Numbered from the stretch's first letter, positions 15,817 to 24,152 are shown. The stretch is DNA of 64,000 nucleotides from G963669295 sp963669295 (GCA_963669295.1 OY769938.1:2976001-3040000); one strand, 5' to 3'. Notes: generated by a model not told the origin, from the sequence alone. Numbers and translations: made by a program.

Positions 15817-17361
15817 ATGAAACCCTCTACAGAGTTGTTTGAGTTAATCAAATCGCTTAGTAAATCTGAGAAAAGATTTTTTAAGTTGTCGTCTTCTCTA
15901 CAATCCGGTGAGAAGAATTACCTCAAGATATTTGATTCGATTGACCGGCAGAAAGAATACGATGAAGAGAGCATCAAAAGTCAATTTGCCAAGGAAACGT
16001 TTATCAAGCATTTTCCGTCGGAAAAGAATCATTTGTACAAACTGATTTTAAAAAGCCTGAGGGCTTATCATTCTGATAACTCTACCAGCTCTATTTTAAA
16101 ACAAGAGCTGAAGAATATTGAGATTCTTTATAAGAAAGCATTGTATAAAGAATGCAATAAGTTCTTGCATAGGGCGAAGAAGATGGCCAAGGAACACGAG
16201 AAATTCTATTATTGGTTTGAATTGATTAGCTGGGAAAAACAATTGCTTGAGGAAGCTTACGAGTCGGGAAACTTTGGAAAGGACCTGGACGAGTTGATCA
16301 ATGAAGAACAGGAGGTCATTGAAAAGTTGAGGAACCTTGCCGCCTATCAAATTTTGTATTCACGCATCAATTATATTTTCAGAAGTGGTGGGTTTGCACG
16401 GAATGAGGAAGAAAAGAAGATGGTGGATGAAATTGCCAACCATCCTTTAATTAAGGGCAAGAATACTGCATTATCTCGTCGTGCAGCAACCATTTGTTAT
16501 TACGTTCAAGGGTTATGTGCTTCTACCAATCGCGATTATGGAACCAGTTTTGTGAAATTTTTGAAGGTGAAGTCTATTTTGGATGATAACCCATTGATTA
16601 AGCGTGATTTGGCAAAACGTTATGTACGTACACTCAGCAATTTGCTCTATTGTTACCTTAACCATGGCGATTATCAAGCGGCTTTTGAAACTATTGGAGT
16701 ATTGCGCGATTTATCAAAAGAAAAAGGATTTGGAAGCCTGGATGTAAAGGTGAAAATTTTTACTGCTAGTTATATTGCTGAGTTATTGATTTACGACCGA
16801 TTAGGCGATTACGATAAAGGCATAGAAATTATTGAAGATATTGTTAAGGGCATTGAAAGCTATGGCGATAAAATCAATAAAGAGCAGGAGATCGTATTCT
16901 TTTACAACATTGCATACATCTATTTTGGAGCTGGTAAATACAATAAGGCACTGTTCTGGATCAATAAGGTGCTGAATGATAATGAGCAGGTATTGAGGCA
17001 GGATATTTATAGCTTTTCAAGGTTGTTCAACCTGGTTATTCACTACGAGTTGGGCAATAACGATTTGTTAGAATACATCATTAAGTCTACCTATCGTTAT
17101 TTGAATAAACGTCAAAAAGACTATCAAATTGAAACGGTGTTGTTGAAACACTTAAAGAAGCTGGCTAAGTTGACGCATGAAGATGAATTGAAGGATATGT
17201 TTGTGAAGATGAAGGAGGAAACCGACGAGCTCTTCAAGCGCGAAGAAGAACGAGTGGTGCTTGATTATTTCGACTTCAGAGCCTGGTTGGTGAGCAAGAT
17301 TGATGGAATTGATTTTTCAGATGCTGTAAAGCAGCAGAATAAAGCGGACTTAAAGGCTTAA
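15817..17361 (+). CDS. Uncharacterised helical-repeat (TPR-like) protein
   Basis: 514 residues, cytoplasmic, with no signal peptide or membrane span. I do not recognise a named family. The N-terminus (ELFELIKSLSKSEKRFFKL) is charged and helical; from about 95 onward the protein is a run of amphipathic helix pairs with TPR-like Ala, Tyr and Gly positions (for example ALYKECNKFLHRAKKMAKEHE, FYNIAYIYFGAGKYNKALF). Such proteins act as scaffolds. It has its own promoter and overlaps the convergent VOC gene by four bases at the stop codons. It resembles conserved Bacteroidota hypothetical proteins, but I assign no function. Confidence 0.85.
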   Translation: MKPSTELFELIKSLSKSEKRFFKLSSSLQSGEKNYLKIFDSIDRQKEYDEESIKSQFAKETFIKHFPSEKNHLYKLILKSLRAYHSDNSTSSILKQELKNIEILYKKALYKECNKFLHRAKKMAKEHEKFYYWFELISWEKQLLEEAYESGNFGKDLDELINEEQEVIEKLRNLAAYQILYSRINYIFRSGGFARNEEEKKMVDEIANHPLIKGKNTALSRRAATICYYVQGLCASTNRDYGTSFVKFLKVKSILDDNPLIKRDLAKRYVRTLSNLLYCYLNHGDYQAAFETIGVLRDLSKEKGFGSLDVKVKIFTASYIAELLIYDRLGDYDKGIEIIEDIVKGIESYGDKINKEQEIVFFYNIAYIYFGAGKYNKALFWINKVLNDNEQVLRQDIYSFSRLFNLVIHYELGNNDLLEYIIKSTYRYLNKRQKDYQIETVLLKHLKKLAKLTHEDELKDMFVKMKEETDELFKREEERVVLDYFDFRAWLVSKIDGIDFSDAVKQQNKADLKA

Positions 17362-17723
17362 ATTTTCTCCATTAGTTCAATTCGATTGTTGAAGGGATCG
17401 AATATAGAATACCTTTTTACTCCAGGAATGGCCTGGTCTTCTTTTATGCGCACATCATTTTCTAACAAGTAGGCTTTAACACGATCCAACTCGTCTATTT
17501 CAAAAGCGGGATGACGCTTTGAGGTGTTTTCTACCGTTTCTACGCCAATGTGTAATTGCACGTTTGCAATTTCAAACCACATACCTCCATTGGGTTTTAA
17601 TGCGTCCGGCTTTTCAACTTCTTTTAGTCCGAGCACCTTACCATAAAATTGCCTAGCTTCTTCTTCTTTCCCAGGAGGAATACATACTTGAACATGATCA
17701 ATTCTCTTAAAAGGTATTTTCAT
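17358..17723 (-). CDS. VOC family (glyoxalase-like) metalloprotein
   Basis: 121 residues, one VOC domain built of two beta-alpha-beta3 modules. Candidate metal ligands are H10 (IDHVQVCI), H58 (VQLHIGVE) and E116 (NRIELME). PGKEEEARQFYGKVLGL is the typical first-module helix. Members isomerise, cleave or thiolate small molecules (glyoxalase I, dioxygenases, fosfomycin-type resistance); the substrate cannot be told. Its ATG overlaps the stop of the upstream DUF4190-like gene in a TAATG, so translation is probably coupled. Confidence 0.85.
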   Translation of the reverse strand: MKIPFKRIDHVQVCIPPGKEEEARQFYGKVLGLKEVEKPDALKPNGGMWFEIANVQLHIGVETVENTSKRHPAFEIDELDRVKAYLLENDVRIKEDQAIPGVKRYSIFDPFNNRIELMEKI

Positions 17724-18079
17724 TATTCTGAAGCTAAACCAAGGATGATTAAAAAGATGACAAACACCACAATTAAACCGTTAATAACGATTCCGAGGAT
17801 TGGGAATATGCGTTTACGTGTTCTTTTACTTAGTCCTATGATGGATAAAATAATTCCTACTCCACTGAGTAACATCCCAACCATCATCACCACTCCAACA
17901 GCTACCAATCTTGGGTCGCTTTCGGAAATGTAATAAGATTGGCTAAGGATCCCAATAATGTATACAAAAACAATGGTTAGAATAACCAGCACTACCAGTC
18001 CTATAATGAATGAGGCGATGCCAAGACCAGAGTGTTTTACAGGGTCGCGATCGTGTACAAAAATGTTTTCTTCTTCCAT
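17723..18079 (-). CDS. Small DUF4190-like membrane protein
   Basis: 118 residues. A charged N-terminus (MEEENIFVHDRDPVKHSG) precedes three predicted hydrophobic segments (about 20-45, 58-82 and 91-115). GLGIASFIIGLVVLV and ILGIVINGLIVVFVIF resemble the repeated G-x-A-S-x-I-x-G-L pattern of DUF4190. Role unknown; likely an inner-membrane protein. The stop overlaps the start of the downstream VOC gene by one base. Confidence 0.75.
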   Translation of the reverse strand: MEEENIFVHDRDPVKHSGLGIASFIIGLVVLVILTIVFVYIIGILSQSYYISESDPRLVAVGVVMMVGMLLSGVGIILSIIGLSKRTRKRIFPILGIVINGLIVVFVIFLIILGLASE

Positions 18080-18192
18080 GATATTGCAATCATTGAAAGA
18101 TAAAAATTTATTTAATTCAATTTAATGCGAGGTCTTTTTTTTGTAGAAGTCGAATGAATCGTATGCCTGACATGATGTTTGGGAGTGAACGA

Positions 18193-18325
18193 GCCTTAGA
18201 AAAATAATGGTGAAATTATGTATCTTTTTTTGGTAAAATACGTATAAACACTTAGGAAATTTGCGTAAATATACGCTGTTTTATAACCAAAACACCTCGT
18301 ACTTTTGAAGCACCTTTTCTAAGGC
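18193..18325. repeat. 11-bp inverted repeat flanking a 111-bp promoter segment
   Basis: GCCTTAGAAAA at 18193-18203 has its exact reverse complement TTTTCTAAGGC at 18315-18325. A GGTG follows the left arm after five bases, and its complement CACC directly precedes the right arm, so the symmetry extends imperfectly. The enclosed segment holds the promoter of the 56-residue gene. This intergenic stretch (18080-18333) otherwise contains no supportable gene. Confidence 0.6.
18300..18307 (+). promoter_or_regulatory. Promoter -7 element of the 56-residue gene
   Basis: TACTTTTG is an exact TAnnTTTG match 26 bp before the ATG at 18334; no good -33 element is visible. It lies inside the segment bounded by the inverted repeat. 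Confidence 0.6.
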
Positions 18326-18333
18326 ATTTTTTT

Positions 18334-18504
18334 ATGAGTAATGAACACCCCGACATTAATTGCGATGACCATCATTATGATGCAATGGATATGATTGACA
18401 TTATTAGTTGGGGGGGGATGTTTGTAAGTGTGGAGGAGTTGAAAAATATTGCTGAGAACGATAAAGCTCCTTTGAACGAAAGGTCGGAAGAAAAGACAGA
18501 TTAA
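18334..18504 (+). CDS. Small acidic protein of unknown function
   Basis: 56 residues, starting MSNEHPDINCDDHHYDAMD, then IDIISWGGMFVSVEELKNI, ending RSEEKTD. It is acidic, with a Cys/Asp/His cluster at residues 7-16 that could bind a metal, and a short hydrophobic centre. No family recognised. It is called a gene because it has an ATG, an exact promoter -7 element 26 bp upstream, and a perfect 17-bp terminator hairpin 32 nt downstream. It is isolated: neighbours on both sides are on the other strand. Confidence 0.65.
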   Translation: MSNEHPDINCDDHHYDAMDMIDIISWGGMFVSVEELKNIAENDKAPLNERSEEKTD

Positions 18505-18536
18505 GATTTAGCCAACTCAAGTACTACAATAAAAGT

Positions 18537-18570
18537 GAAAAGCCCCCTCGAATATTCGAGGGGGCTTTTC
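18537..18570 (+). terminator. Perfect palindromic terminator
   Basis: A 34-nt perfect palindrome with arm GAAAAGCCCCCTCGAAT and its complement. The A and T runs at the ends make it able to stop transcription from both sides: the 56-residue gene on the plus strand and the 53-residue gene on the minus strand. Confidence 0.9.
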
Positions 18571-18632
18571 GGCGTTTACTGTTTGTTGCAAGTAAGAATG
18601 AAAAGATATATTGCGTGAAAAAGTTATTCGTC

Positions 18633-18794
18633 TTATTTGTTTTCAGCTACTAGCGAGTTGTTAATCAATTGTAAGTGCAATTGCTCTACTCTTGTTAACT
18701 GTGCCAGGTAAGCATGAATGTTTCCTTTTTGCATTAATTTCAATGCTCTGTTTTTGGCGTCTAAATATTTTGCTTTTAAATCTAACATGGTCAT
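18633..18794 (-). CDS. Small basic helical protein of unknown function
   Basis: 53 residues from the ATG at 18794 (MTMLDLKAKYLDAKNRALKL... ending LVAENK). A longer reading frame back to a TTG at 18836 was rejected, because the exact -7 element TATTTTTG (18841-18834) overlaps that TTG, so transcription should start inside it. The protein is predicted to be two amphipathic helices with regular Leu spacing (KAKYLDAKNRALKLM and YLAQLTRVEQLHLQL). No family recognised. It ends 62 nt from the bidirectional terminator. Confidence 0.7.
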   Translation of the reverse strand: MTMLDLKAKYLDAKNRALKLMQKGNIHAYLAQLTRVEQLHLQLINNSLVAENK

Positions 18795-18833
18795 TTGTTT
18801 TCTGGTTTGATTAGGTAAACTCAAACACTGTGC

Positions 18834-18841
18834 CAAAAATA
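18834..18841 (-). promoter_or_regulatory. Promoter -7 element of the 53-residue gene
   Basis: TATTTTTG on the minus strand, an exact consensus match, predicts transcription from about 18829 and a leader of roughly 35 nt to the ATG at 18794. It decides the start of that gene. Confidence 0.6.
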
Positions 18842-18885
18842 TTTCAGCACCACGTTATAATTGTGAAAAAATGTTAAAATGCTAG

Positions 18886-19137
18886 TTATTTAGCCTGTTT
18901 GGGCGATTTGAACTTACGGTCGCACTTTATGCATTGTTGTTTGGAAGGGTAGAGGAATTGAGCCTGATGGCAAAACGGACAACCAACACTAATCGCACTG
19001 CATTTTTGACAGGCTCCTATTATTCCTTCAGGAGGTGATGAAATTTGTAATGACTTTTTATGAGCTTGTTTTAAGGCAGAGAAGGTATGAGAAGCCTTGC
19101 ACGCCCAACAACTTCCTTTAAGTGTAAATTGCCTCAT
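18886..19137 (-). CDS. Cysteine-rich zinc-ribbon protein
   Basis: 83 residues from the ATG at 19137. Eight cysteines form four CxxC pairs: C10/C13, C43/C46, C53/C56 (followed by H57) and C69/C72, enough for two treble-clef or rubredoxin-like zinc sites. No catalytic domain and no signal peptide. The ten-codon longer frame was rejected because the -7 element TACATTTG lies just upstream of the chosen ATG. No named family recognised; the pattern resembles small zinc-binding adaptor proteins. Confidence 0.75.
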   Translation of the reverse strand: MRQFTLKGSCWACKASHTFSALKQAHKKSLQISSPPEGIIGACQKCSAISVGCPFCHQAQFLYPSKQQCIKCDRKFKSPKQAK

Positions 19138-19141
19138 GGAA

Positions 19142-19149
19142 CAAATGTA
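19142..19149 (-). promoter_or_regulatory. Promoter of the zinc-ribbon gene, predicted leaderless
   Basis: TACATTTG on the minus strand (19149-19142) matches TAnnTTTG exactly. Only four bases (TTCC) separate it from the ATG at 19137, so the transcript should begin at the start codon. Confidence 0.65.
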
Positions 19150-19240
19150 ACAAAGGAAATCGACCAATCATGGTGGGCTTTCGATGAATGCATTGGAGTA
19201 ACGTTGTGGTTTGCTTAACTTTACTTAATACGCCTACAGG

Positions 19241-20074
19241 TTGAAACATTTCTTTTGCATCATACTGCTTATCGCGATAAGTGCCTCAGGCATTGCACAA
19301 AGTAATCGCTTCTACCTTTCGCCAGCCATTGGCACTATTTATTATGTGGGTGATTTGAAAGATCATGCGTTACCCTCACCCAAGTACTTGAATCTTTTTG
19401 CCGGATTATGGGTGAAATACAAATACAACAATTTTGGGTATGTGGCTATAGGGGCATTTACCGGAAGGCTAAAAGGGGCAGATGCGTGGGGAGAGAGAAA
19501 TGCTCATCGCGATTTTAGGTTTCGAAGTCATGTACATGATTTTAACATCATGGCCAAGCTTAATGTTTGGAATTGGAAACAAACATTTTGGGGCTCTCCC
19601 GGGTTGTTGTTAGGGGTAGGCTATTTTAATTTTAATCCTCAGTTGCCAGGGCCGGGAGGATGGATTGATGCGCAACCACTTGGTACCGAAGGACAAAATA
19701 TTGGAGGCAGTTATCCTGCGCCCTATGAGTTATGGCAATGGAATGTGAAGTATGGAGTTGAGCTTACCTTTCACCTCAACGAGCAGTGGGATATGGCTCT
19801 CTTTGCTTTTTATAACAATACCTTTACTGATTACATTGATGATGTAAGTGGTGTATATCCCGATTACAACGAATTGGTTGCAGCACCGAATGGCGAACTT
19901 GCAGCACAATATACTTATCGTTTAACCTCTGGTGGAATTGTTCCCGCCGGCCAACCTCGCGGAAACCCGAATTTAAAAGATGGGTACATGAATATTGGCG
20001 TTAGCTTTAGTCGACGCATCTTTAACAATAAGAATAAAATTGCCCGAATGACCTGCCCTGCTTACAAGATGTAG
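19241..20074 (+). CDS. Outer-membrane beta-barrel protein, DUF6089-like
   Basis: 277 residues from a TTG start; an in-frame TAA lies at 19226 and no ATG is available upstream. Signal peptide about 1-19 (MKHFFCIILLIAISASGIAQ). The rest alternates polar and aromatic residues as in a beta-barrel; LYFSPAIGTIYYVGDL-like opening, QPLGTEGQNIGG in the middle and NTFTDYIDDVSGVYPDYNEL near 195-215 match what I remember of the DUF6089 group, common in Bacteroidota and of unknown function. An approximate -7 element TAACTTTA (19216-19223) precedes it. It converges on the GNAT gene two bases away. Confidence 0.8.
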   Translation: MKHFFCIILLIAISASGIAQSNRFYLSPAIGTIYYVGDLKDHALPSPKYLNLFAGLWVKYKYNNFGYVAIGAFTGRLKGADAWGERNAHRDFRFRSHVHDFNIMAKLNVWNWKQTFWGSPGLLLGVGYFNFNPQLPGPGGWIDAQPLGTEGQNIGGSYPAPYELWQWNVKYGVELTFHLNEQWDMALFAFYNNTFTDYIDDVSGVYPDYNELVAAPNGELAAQYTYRLTSGGIVPAGQPRGNPNLKDGYMNIGVSFSRRIFNNKNKIARMTCPAYKM

Positions 20075-20076
20075 TA

Positions 20077-20547
20077 TTACAGTACTTTTTCCATCAATAC
20101 CGTGGGATTTCCTTTATAAGTAACCCGATGGATGGGCTGCCAGCCACAGCGGAGGTAAAGTGCTTCGGCAGTATCTGTGTATAAGTAAATCTTACTTAGC
20201 TTGTGAGTTTTGGCTTTGTCTTCTATTTGTTGTAGCAAATGTGTGCCTAAACCTCTATTTCGGTATGTAACTGTAGTATACAATAAAGTTACCCATGGTC
20301 CGTAACAATCGTATTGTGGGTATTCCTTCAACAAGCCTACTTGATGGCCAAGTCCTCCGGTAGCCACTACTTCATTGTTTATGCTTAACACTAACTGAAA
20401 CAACACATCGTCTTCCGATGGATGGGTTAGTCGTTGTACCGTACGTTCTAATGGGGTTTGCCACTGTTGATAGTACCAGGTTGCAATTTGATTGATCAGT
20501 AGCTGGTTAGAAGGATTTAATTGTTGCACAGCAATGTTTGAGGCCAT
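20077..20547 (-). CDS. GNAT family N-acetyltransferase
   Basis: 156 residues with one GNAT domain. The acetyl-CoA binding loop is RNRGLGTHLL at 96-105 (Q/R-x-x-G-x-G/A), preceded by a beta strand WVTLLYTTVTY and followed by IYLYTDTAEALYLRCGWQP, the typical end of the fold. The N-terminal half is lengthened relative to minimal GNATs. The substrate cannot be inferred. It is the last gene of a five-gene minus-strand run that begins with the GT39 gene at 24152. Confidence 0.85.
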   Translation of the reverse strand: MASNIAVQQLNPSNQLLINQIATWYYQQWQTPLERTVQRLTHPSEDDVLFQLVLSINNEVVATGGLGHQVGLLKEYPQYDCYGPWVTLLYTTVTYRNRGLGTHLLQQIEDKAKTHKLSKIYLYTDTAEALYLRCGWQPIHRVTYKGNPTVLMEKVL

Positions 20548-20557
20548 AAACGGAGCG

Positions 20558-21055
20558 TTAGTTGCCGCTTATTTGCTGAGCTCTTTCAGTGAGTTCTTCG
20601 CGGGCTGTGGCTACTTTGCTTTTGTAGGCCTCTAACGTTTTTTGAAGTGCCGTAGCCAATCGTTCTTTTTCAGAAGAAGCCAGATAAAACATAGGAATCT
20701 TTAAAGGCGATTCGCCTTTTCGGTGTAAAATAAGATGCTTGCCGCCTGTATATTCTATGGTGGTAACATTGGAGAAATGAACGTTGCGAATTCGCATGAT
20801 ATTTTCCTTGATAAGAATGTCGTTCTGCCCAAGTTCAATGAAGGGATTGTTCATTTGCCACACAAACATAAACAAGGCGAATACGGCAATAGGCAATTCC
20901 AAAAACATTTTATTCGACCCCATTTCATACAGCAGGTAGGTGAAATAGCCAAAACAGGCAGCAATGATAAAGAAAGCCAACTTGACCCACATGTTTCGTT
21001 CGAACTCTTCTTTTTGTTCGAGTGCTTCTTTAGAATGTTGTAGCCCGTATTTCAT
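20558..21055 (-). CDS. Two-span membrane protein with PH-like domain
   Basis: 165 residues. Charged N-terminus, two adjacent hydrophobic spans (about 24-44 and 50-67), then a small beta-rich domain (NDILIKENIMRIRNVHFSNV, GGKHLILHRKGESPLKIPM) and a terminal helix, the layout of bacterial PH (YdbT/YvbH-like) membrane proteins. Function unknown. The next gene upstream has the same layout, suggesting a divergent paralogous pair. It is followed by the GNAT gene after ten bases. Confidence 0.65.
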   Translation of the reverse strand: MKYGLQHSKEALEQKEEFERNMWVKLAFFIIAACFGYFTYLLYEMGSNKMFLELPIAVFALFMFVWQMNNPFIELGQNDILIKENIMRIRNVHFSNVTTIEYTGGKHLILHRKGESPLKIPMFYLASSEKERLATALQKTLEAYKSKVATAREELTERAQQISGN

Positions 21056-21085
21056 GGTAGTTGTTTCGGTGCAAATTTACTGTTT

Positions 21086-21493
21086 TCATCCAAGGTTTGG
21101 CTGCCCCGTACCGAATTGTTGCATTAATTGTTTAAACTTTTCCCTGTCTTCATGATGCATGCCACTAAGTCTGATTTTATGCCTTTTGCCATCTGCTGTA
21201 GCAATAATTACTTTTTTGTTTTCAACAGTTACTCCATTAATTCCAGCACAAGGAATTACTATGCTCCGCAGTAAACTGAGGTTAATATTGATAGCATGTG
21301 AGGTAACAATAACGTAAGCACTATTCACTGCCCATATGGCAGCAGCTGTAAACATAATGGCCAGGATAACCTTGAACATGGCCATGGGGGCAGCGATGGT
21401 AAACATTATAGCGGTCATGATCCAAAAAGCAACGGCAGCAATACTGAAAATAACTGGTGTTACCGGGCTGTGTCGAAACCTGTGCTGGTTCAT
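21086..21493 (-). CDS. Two-span membrane protein with PH-like domain
   Basis: 135 residues. Two hydrophobic segments (about 12-31 and 35-60) are followed by strands (SHAININLSLLRSIVIPCAG and NKKVIIATADGKRHKIRL) and a C-terminal helix (EDREKFKQLMQQFG). This is the same topology as the protein at 20558-21055. The start overlaps the stop of the upstream lipoprotein gene by four bases (ATGA), so the two are translationally coupled. Confidence 0.65.
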   Translation of the reverse strand: MNQHRFRHSPVTPVIFSIAAVAFWIMTAIMFTIAAPMAMFKVILAIMFTAAAIWAVNSAYVIVTSHAININLSLLRSIVIPCAGINGVTVENKKVIIATADGKRHKIRLSGMHHEDREKFKQLMQQFGTGQPNLG

Positions 21494-22233
21494 TCGTTGG
21501 CAGAAATGGTAATGATGGCCTTTACTTTTTCGAACGGTGCTTCAGGGTCTCCAGCAATTTCAATTTCTACTTCTTCCCACGTTACAGTAACCCATTGGTT
21601 CACCAATGCATCAGCATTTACAAAATCTTCATCTTTGGTGCAAATGAACACATCTTTTTGCCCGGTGCTGTCTTCTAACAGGTAATAGAAATTGTCGTAA
21701 TCGGAGTTAAACTCAAGTACTTTTCCAACGGTTTCTCCTTTAAAGAATACTTCATCTCCTTCACGTCGGGTAGCAGGATTCATCAATCTTTCCATTTCTT
21801 CCACTACTTTACTTACCGGCATATCCCAGGCACCAGCCTCCCCAGTGTCAAAGGCTGTTTTCCAATCGTTGTATCCATCTGCTATGCCTATTTCTACCTC
21901 TTCCTGTATATAGGTAAGACTGGCAACAAGAGGGTCTTTGAAAAAAGGTAAGTGGCCAATGTCTTCTGAAATCCCACCATCCACGTTTTCGTTTTTTACG
22001 TGTAGCCCATCCAATGAAACATGTACAATGATGGCTCCATCCTTTACCGTATCAATTTTAAATATGGTAACGGTAGATTCCTCTTCTCCCGATCGGGTGT
22101 TGTATTTCCATACCTGCCCCGGGGCAATGGCCGAAGGCGATTCAGGAGAGTTGGATGTTGCATCAGGTTCGCCTCCACAACCCATAAGCAATGGTAGGCT
22201 CAACATTAAACAAAAGATTGAAAAGTGTTTCAT
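21490..22233 (-). CDS. Putative lipoprotein of unknown function
   Basis: 247 residues. Lipobox LLMGC with C19, followed by a Ser/Pro/Glu-rich linker (about 22-38), then a beta-rich acidic domain beginning APGQVWKYNTRSGEEESTVTI. No recognised family; the domain looks like a periplasmic beta-sandwich. It lies two bases downstream of the GT39 gene and overlaps the next gene by four, so it belongs to the same operon and may act with the envelope glycosyltransferase. Confidence 0.75.
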   Translation of the reverse strand: MKHFSIFCLMLSLPLLMGCGGEPDATSNSPESPSAIAPGQVWKYNTRSGEEESTVTIFKIDTVKDGAIIVHVSLDGLHVKNENVDGGISEDIGHLPFFKDPLVASLTYIQEEVEIGIADGYNDWKTAFDTGEAGAWDMPVSKVVEEMERLMNPATRREGDEVFFKGETVGKVLEFNSDYDNFYYLLEDSTGQKDVFICTKDEDFVNADALVNQWVTVTWEEVEIEIAGDPEAPFEKVKAIITISANE

Positions 22234-22235
22234 GG

Positions 22236-24152
22236 TTATCGTTCTTTTACTGTTGGATAGGTATATACGGCAGGGTCATCAACATAAAAGGCTCCTTTGC
22301 CGGTATTCCAAATGTATACTTTTATTTGATCGTTGGCTTCTAATATTTCTGGCAATTCACGAGCGAGGAATATTTTCCCCCATTGGTGTTGTTCGGGAAT
22401 GAATTCTGTCATTTTTGATGATCGCCAGAATATGGAAGAATCGTTGCGTGTAATGTCGAGCACTAGTTCGGCACTAGCACCCGGTTCCCACTTTGCGGTT
22501 ATGGCTGCAGCAATCGTTGTTAAGGTATCTATTTTTAAATCACTGACCAGGCAGGTGAAGTTACTGCCATAAGGGCGGTTGGTATCGAACTTGATGCTGT
22601 TTTTCCCTGAAACAGCATTGGTGGTGTCTATATCATTGGGCTTAATGTTCCAATATTGAGCAGGACTTTCAAGGTTGGTGGTACTGTAGAAGTTGTAGGT
22701 GCGCTTTCCTTTGCTAAAAAGGGTAATGCGTGAATTAAAGTGAATATCGTCTTCCACAATAACAGGATACTTGTTGCGTACTACTTCATAGTTTTCGATG
22801 GGGTTGCTGATGTTGGCCCATCCATAGATGAAATAAGGAGTGTTGCTTTGTGCCACAGCATGGATGAGTTGAGCCATTTCTTTAGGCTTTTGCGTGCGGT
22901 ATACCTCAAATTTTGTATCGTGTTTTAGGTGCTCAAGGTAATAGTGAATGTAATAAGGATCGAATACGCTAATGGCATTGGTAACGTTGGTTGCCCCGAG
23001 CTCTTGTTCCCAGCGAATAACCGATTCGGCAATGGGTTTAAATACTCCAAAGTGCTCGGTGTGGTGGTATTGTTTTTCTACTACAGTAGAAAACGTACCG
23101 GTACTAAAGATGGCAAATACAATGAACAATGCTGGGCCCAGTCGTCCTTTACCGGTCATTAAAGATGCCAGTATCATAATAAAGTATGGAAAACCAAATA
23201 TGAGGATAGAGTACTGTAGTATGGGGTTCACATGTCGCGAATAGTAAAAGCCAATGTAAAATGGGATGAGGAACCAGGCCAGTGCTACCAGGTACAGCTT
23301 ATATTGTTTCAATTGCTTGAAATTAACTAATAAACCCAAGCCCGTGAGAATTCCAACCACACTAATAAGAATGGTAGAGTCGTTAAAGCAGTAATATAGG
23401 TATCCCCAAAACCAGCCATCTTTGGGTGGACCCAGCCAGCCATCTGGGCCTCCAATACCTCCAATGCTCATTTGGTAGTGCAAAATGCTGAGGTGAGGGA
23501 GGTACAATAACAGAATGGCGATGCCAGAAATGATGTAGGGTTTCCAATTGTTTTTATTGAGAAAGAACAGCCCGGTAAAACAAACGATGCCAACAAATAG
23601 AAAACAGTAGTAGTGGGTATACATGCAAGCACTTACCGATAAAACAAACCAGAGATAGGTGCTTTTTCGCACAGGTTTATCGCCAATGAATATTTGGGTC
23701 CAAAACCAAACGGCAAGCAATGAAAACAAAATTCCAGGACTGTATGGGCGTGCAATTTGGCTGTATAAAATGGTGTATTCCAATACACAAATAAAGGCTG
23801 CGGTAACCAGTCCTGCCGATTTGGTAAACCAGCTTGAGGCAATGCGGTAACTGACATAAATGGAGGCCAATCCGCACAAAATAAAAGGCAGGCGAACAAC
23901 AAATGCGCCATTGCCAAAGACACCGGTCCAGAGGTACAAAAAGATTTGAACGCCTGCTGGATGCATGTCGTTTTGCTTTACGCCCAATTCTAACATATCG
24001 CTGAAGCTATCGAACCGTAATCGGGTTAATGCACTTAGCTCATCATTAGAAAGAGAAAATCCGGAAAGGTTGTAGAACCGCAATAGTGCACCAATGGCAA
24101 TAATTCCAAGAAGAATTATAGTTTCGGTGTGCTGCTTCACAAATTCTTTCAT
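22236..24152 (-). CDS. GT39-type polytopic glycosyltransferase with C-terminal beta-domain
   Basis: 638 residues. Residues 1-~370 hold about nine to eleven hydrophobic spans. The first periplasmic loop has D37-E38 (LSNDELSAL) and the second motif is D62-M-H-P65 (NDMHPAG), as in PMT/ArnT-like (GT39) enzymes that use polyprenol-phosphate sugars. Residues ~375-490 continue the extracytoplasmic part, and ~490-630 look like a beta-sandwich (ending IKVYIWNTGKGAFYVDD). Acceptor unknown: lipid A, protein or polysaccharide. First gene of a five-gene minus operon, divergent from the membrane protein at 24223. Confidence 0.85.
   Translation of the reverse strand: MKEFVKQHTETIILLGIIAIGALLRFYNLSGFSLSNDELSALTRLRFDSFSDMLELGVKQNDMHPAGVQIFLYLWTGVFGNGAFVVRLPFILCGLASIYVSYRIASSWFTKSAGLVTAAFICVLEYTILYSQIARPYSPGILFSLLAVWFWTQIFIGDKPVRKSTYLWFVLSVSACMYTHYYCFLFVGIVCFTGLFFLNKNNWKPYIISGIAILLLYLPHLSILHYQMSIGGIGGPDGWLGPPKDGWFWGYLYYCFNDSTILISVVGILTGLGLLVNFKQLKQYKLYLVALAWFLIPFYIGFYYSRHVNPILQYSILIFGFPYFIMILASLMTGKGRLGPALFIVFAIFSTGTFSTVVEKQYHHTEHFGVFKPIAESVIRWEQELGATNVTNAISVFDPYYIHYYLEHLKHDTKFEVYRTQKPKEMAQLIHAVAQSNTPYFIYGWANISNPIENYEVVRNKYPVIVEDDIHFNSRITLFSKGKRTYNFYSTTNLESPAQYWNIKPNDIDTTNAVSGKNSIKFDTNRPYGSNFTCLVSDLKIDTLTTIAAAITAKWEPGASAELVLDITRNDSSIFWRSSKMTEFIPEQHQWGKIFLARELPEILEANDQIKVYIWNTGKGAFYVDDPAVYTYPTVKER

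Noticed and set aside
18167..18208. 17-codon micro-frame (MNRMPDMMFGSERALEK) before the inverted repeat
   Set aside because: Too short, without signals of its own; its end overlaps the left repeat arm.
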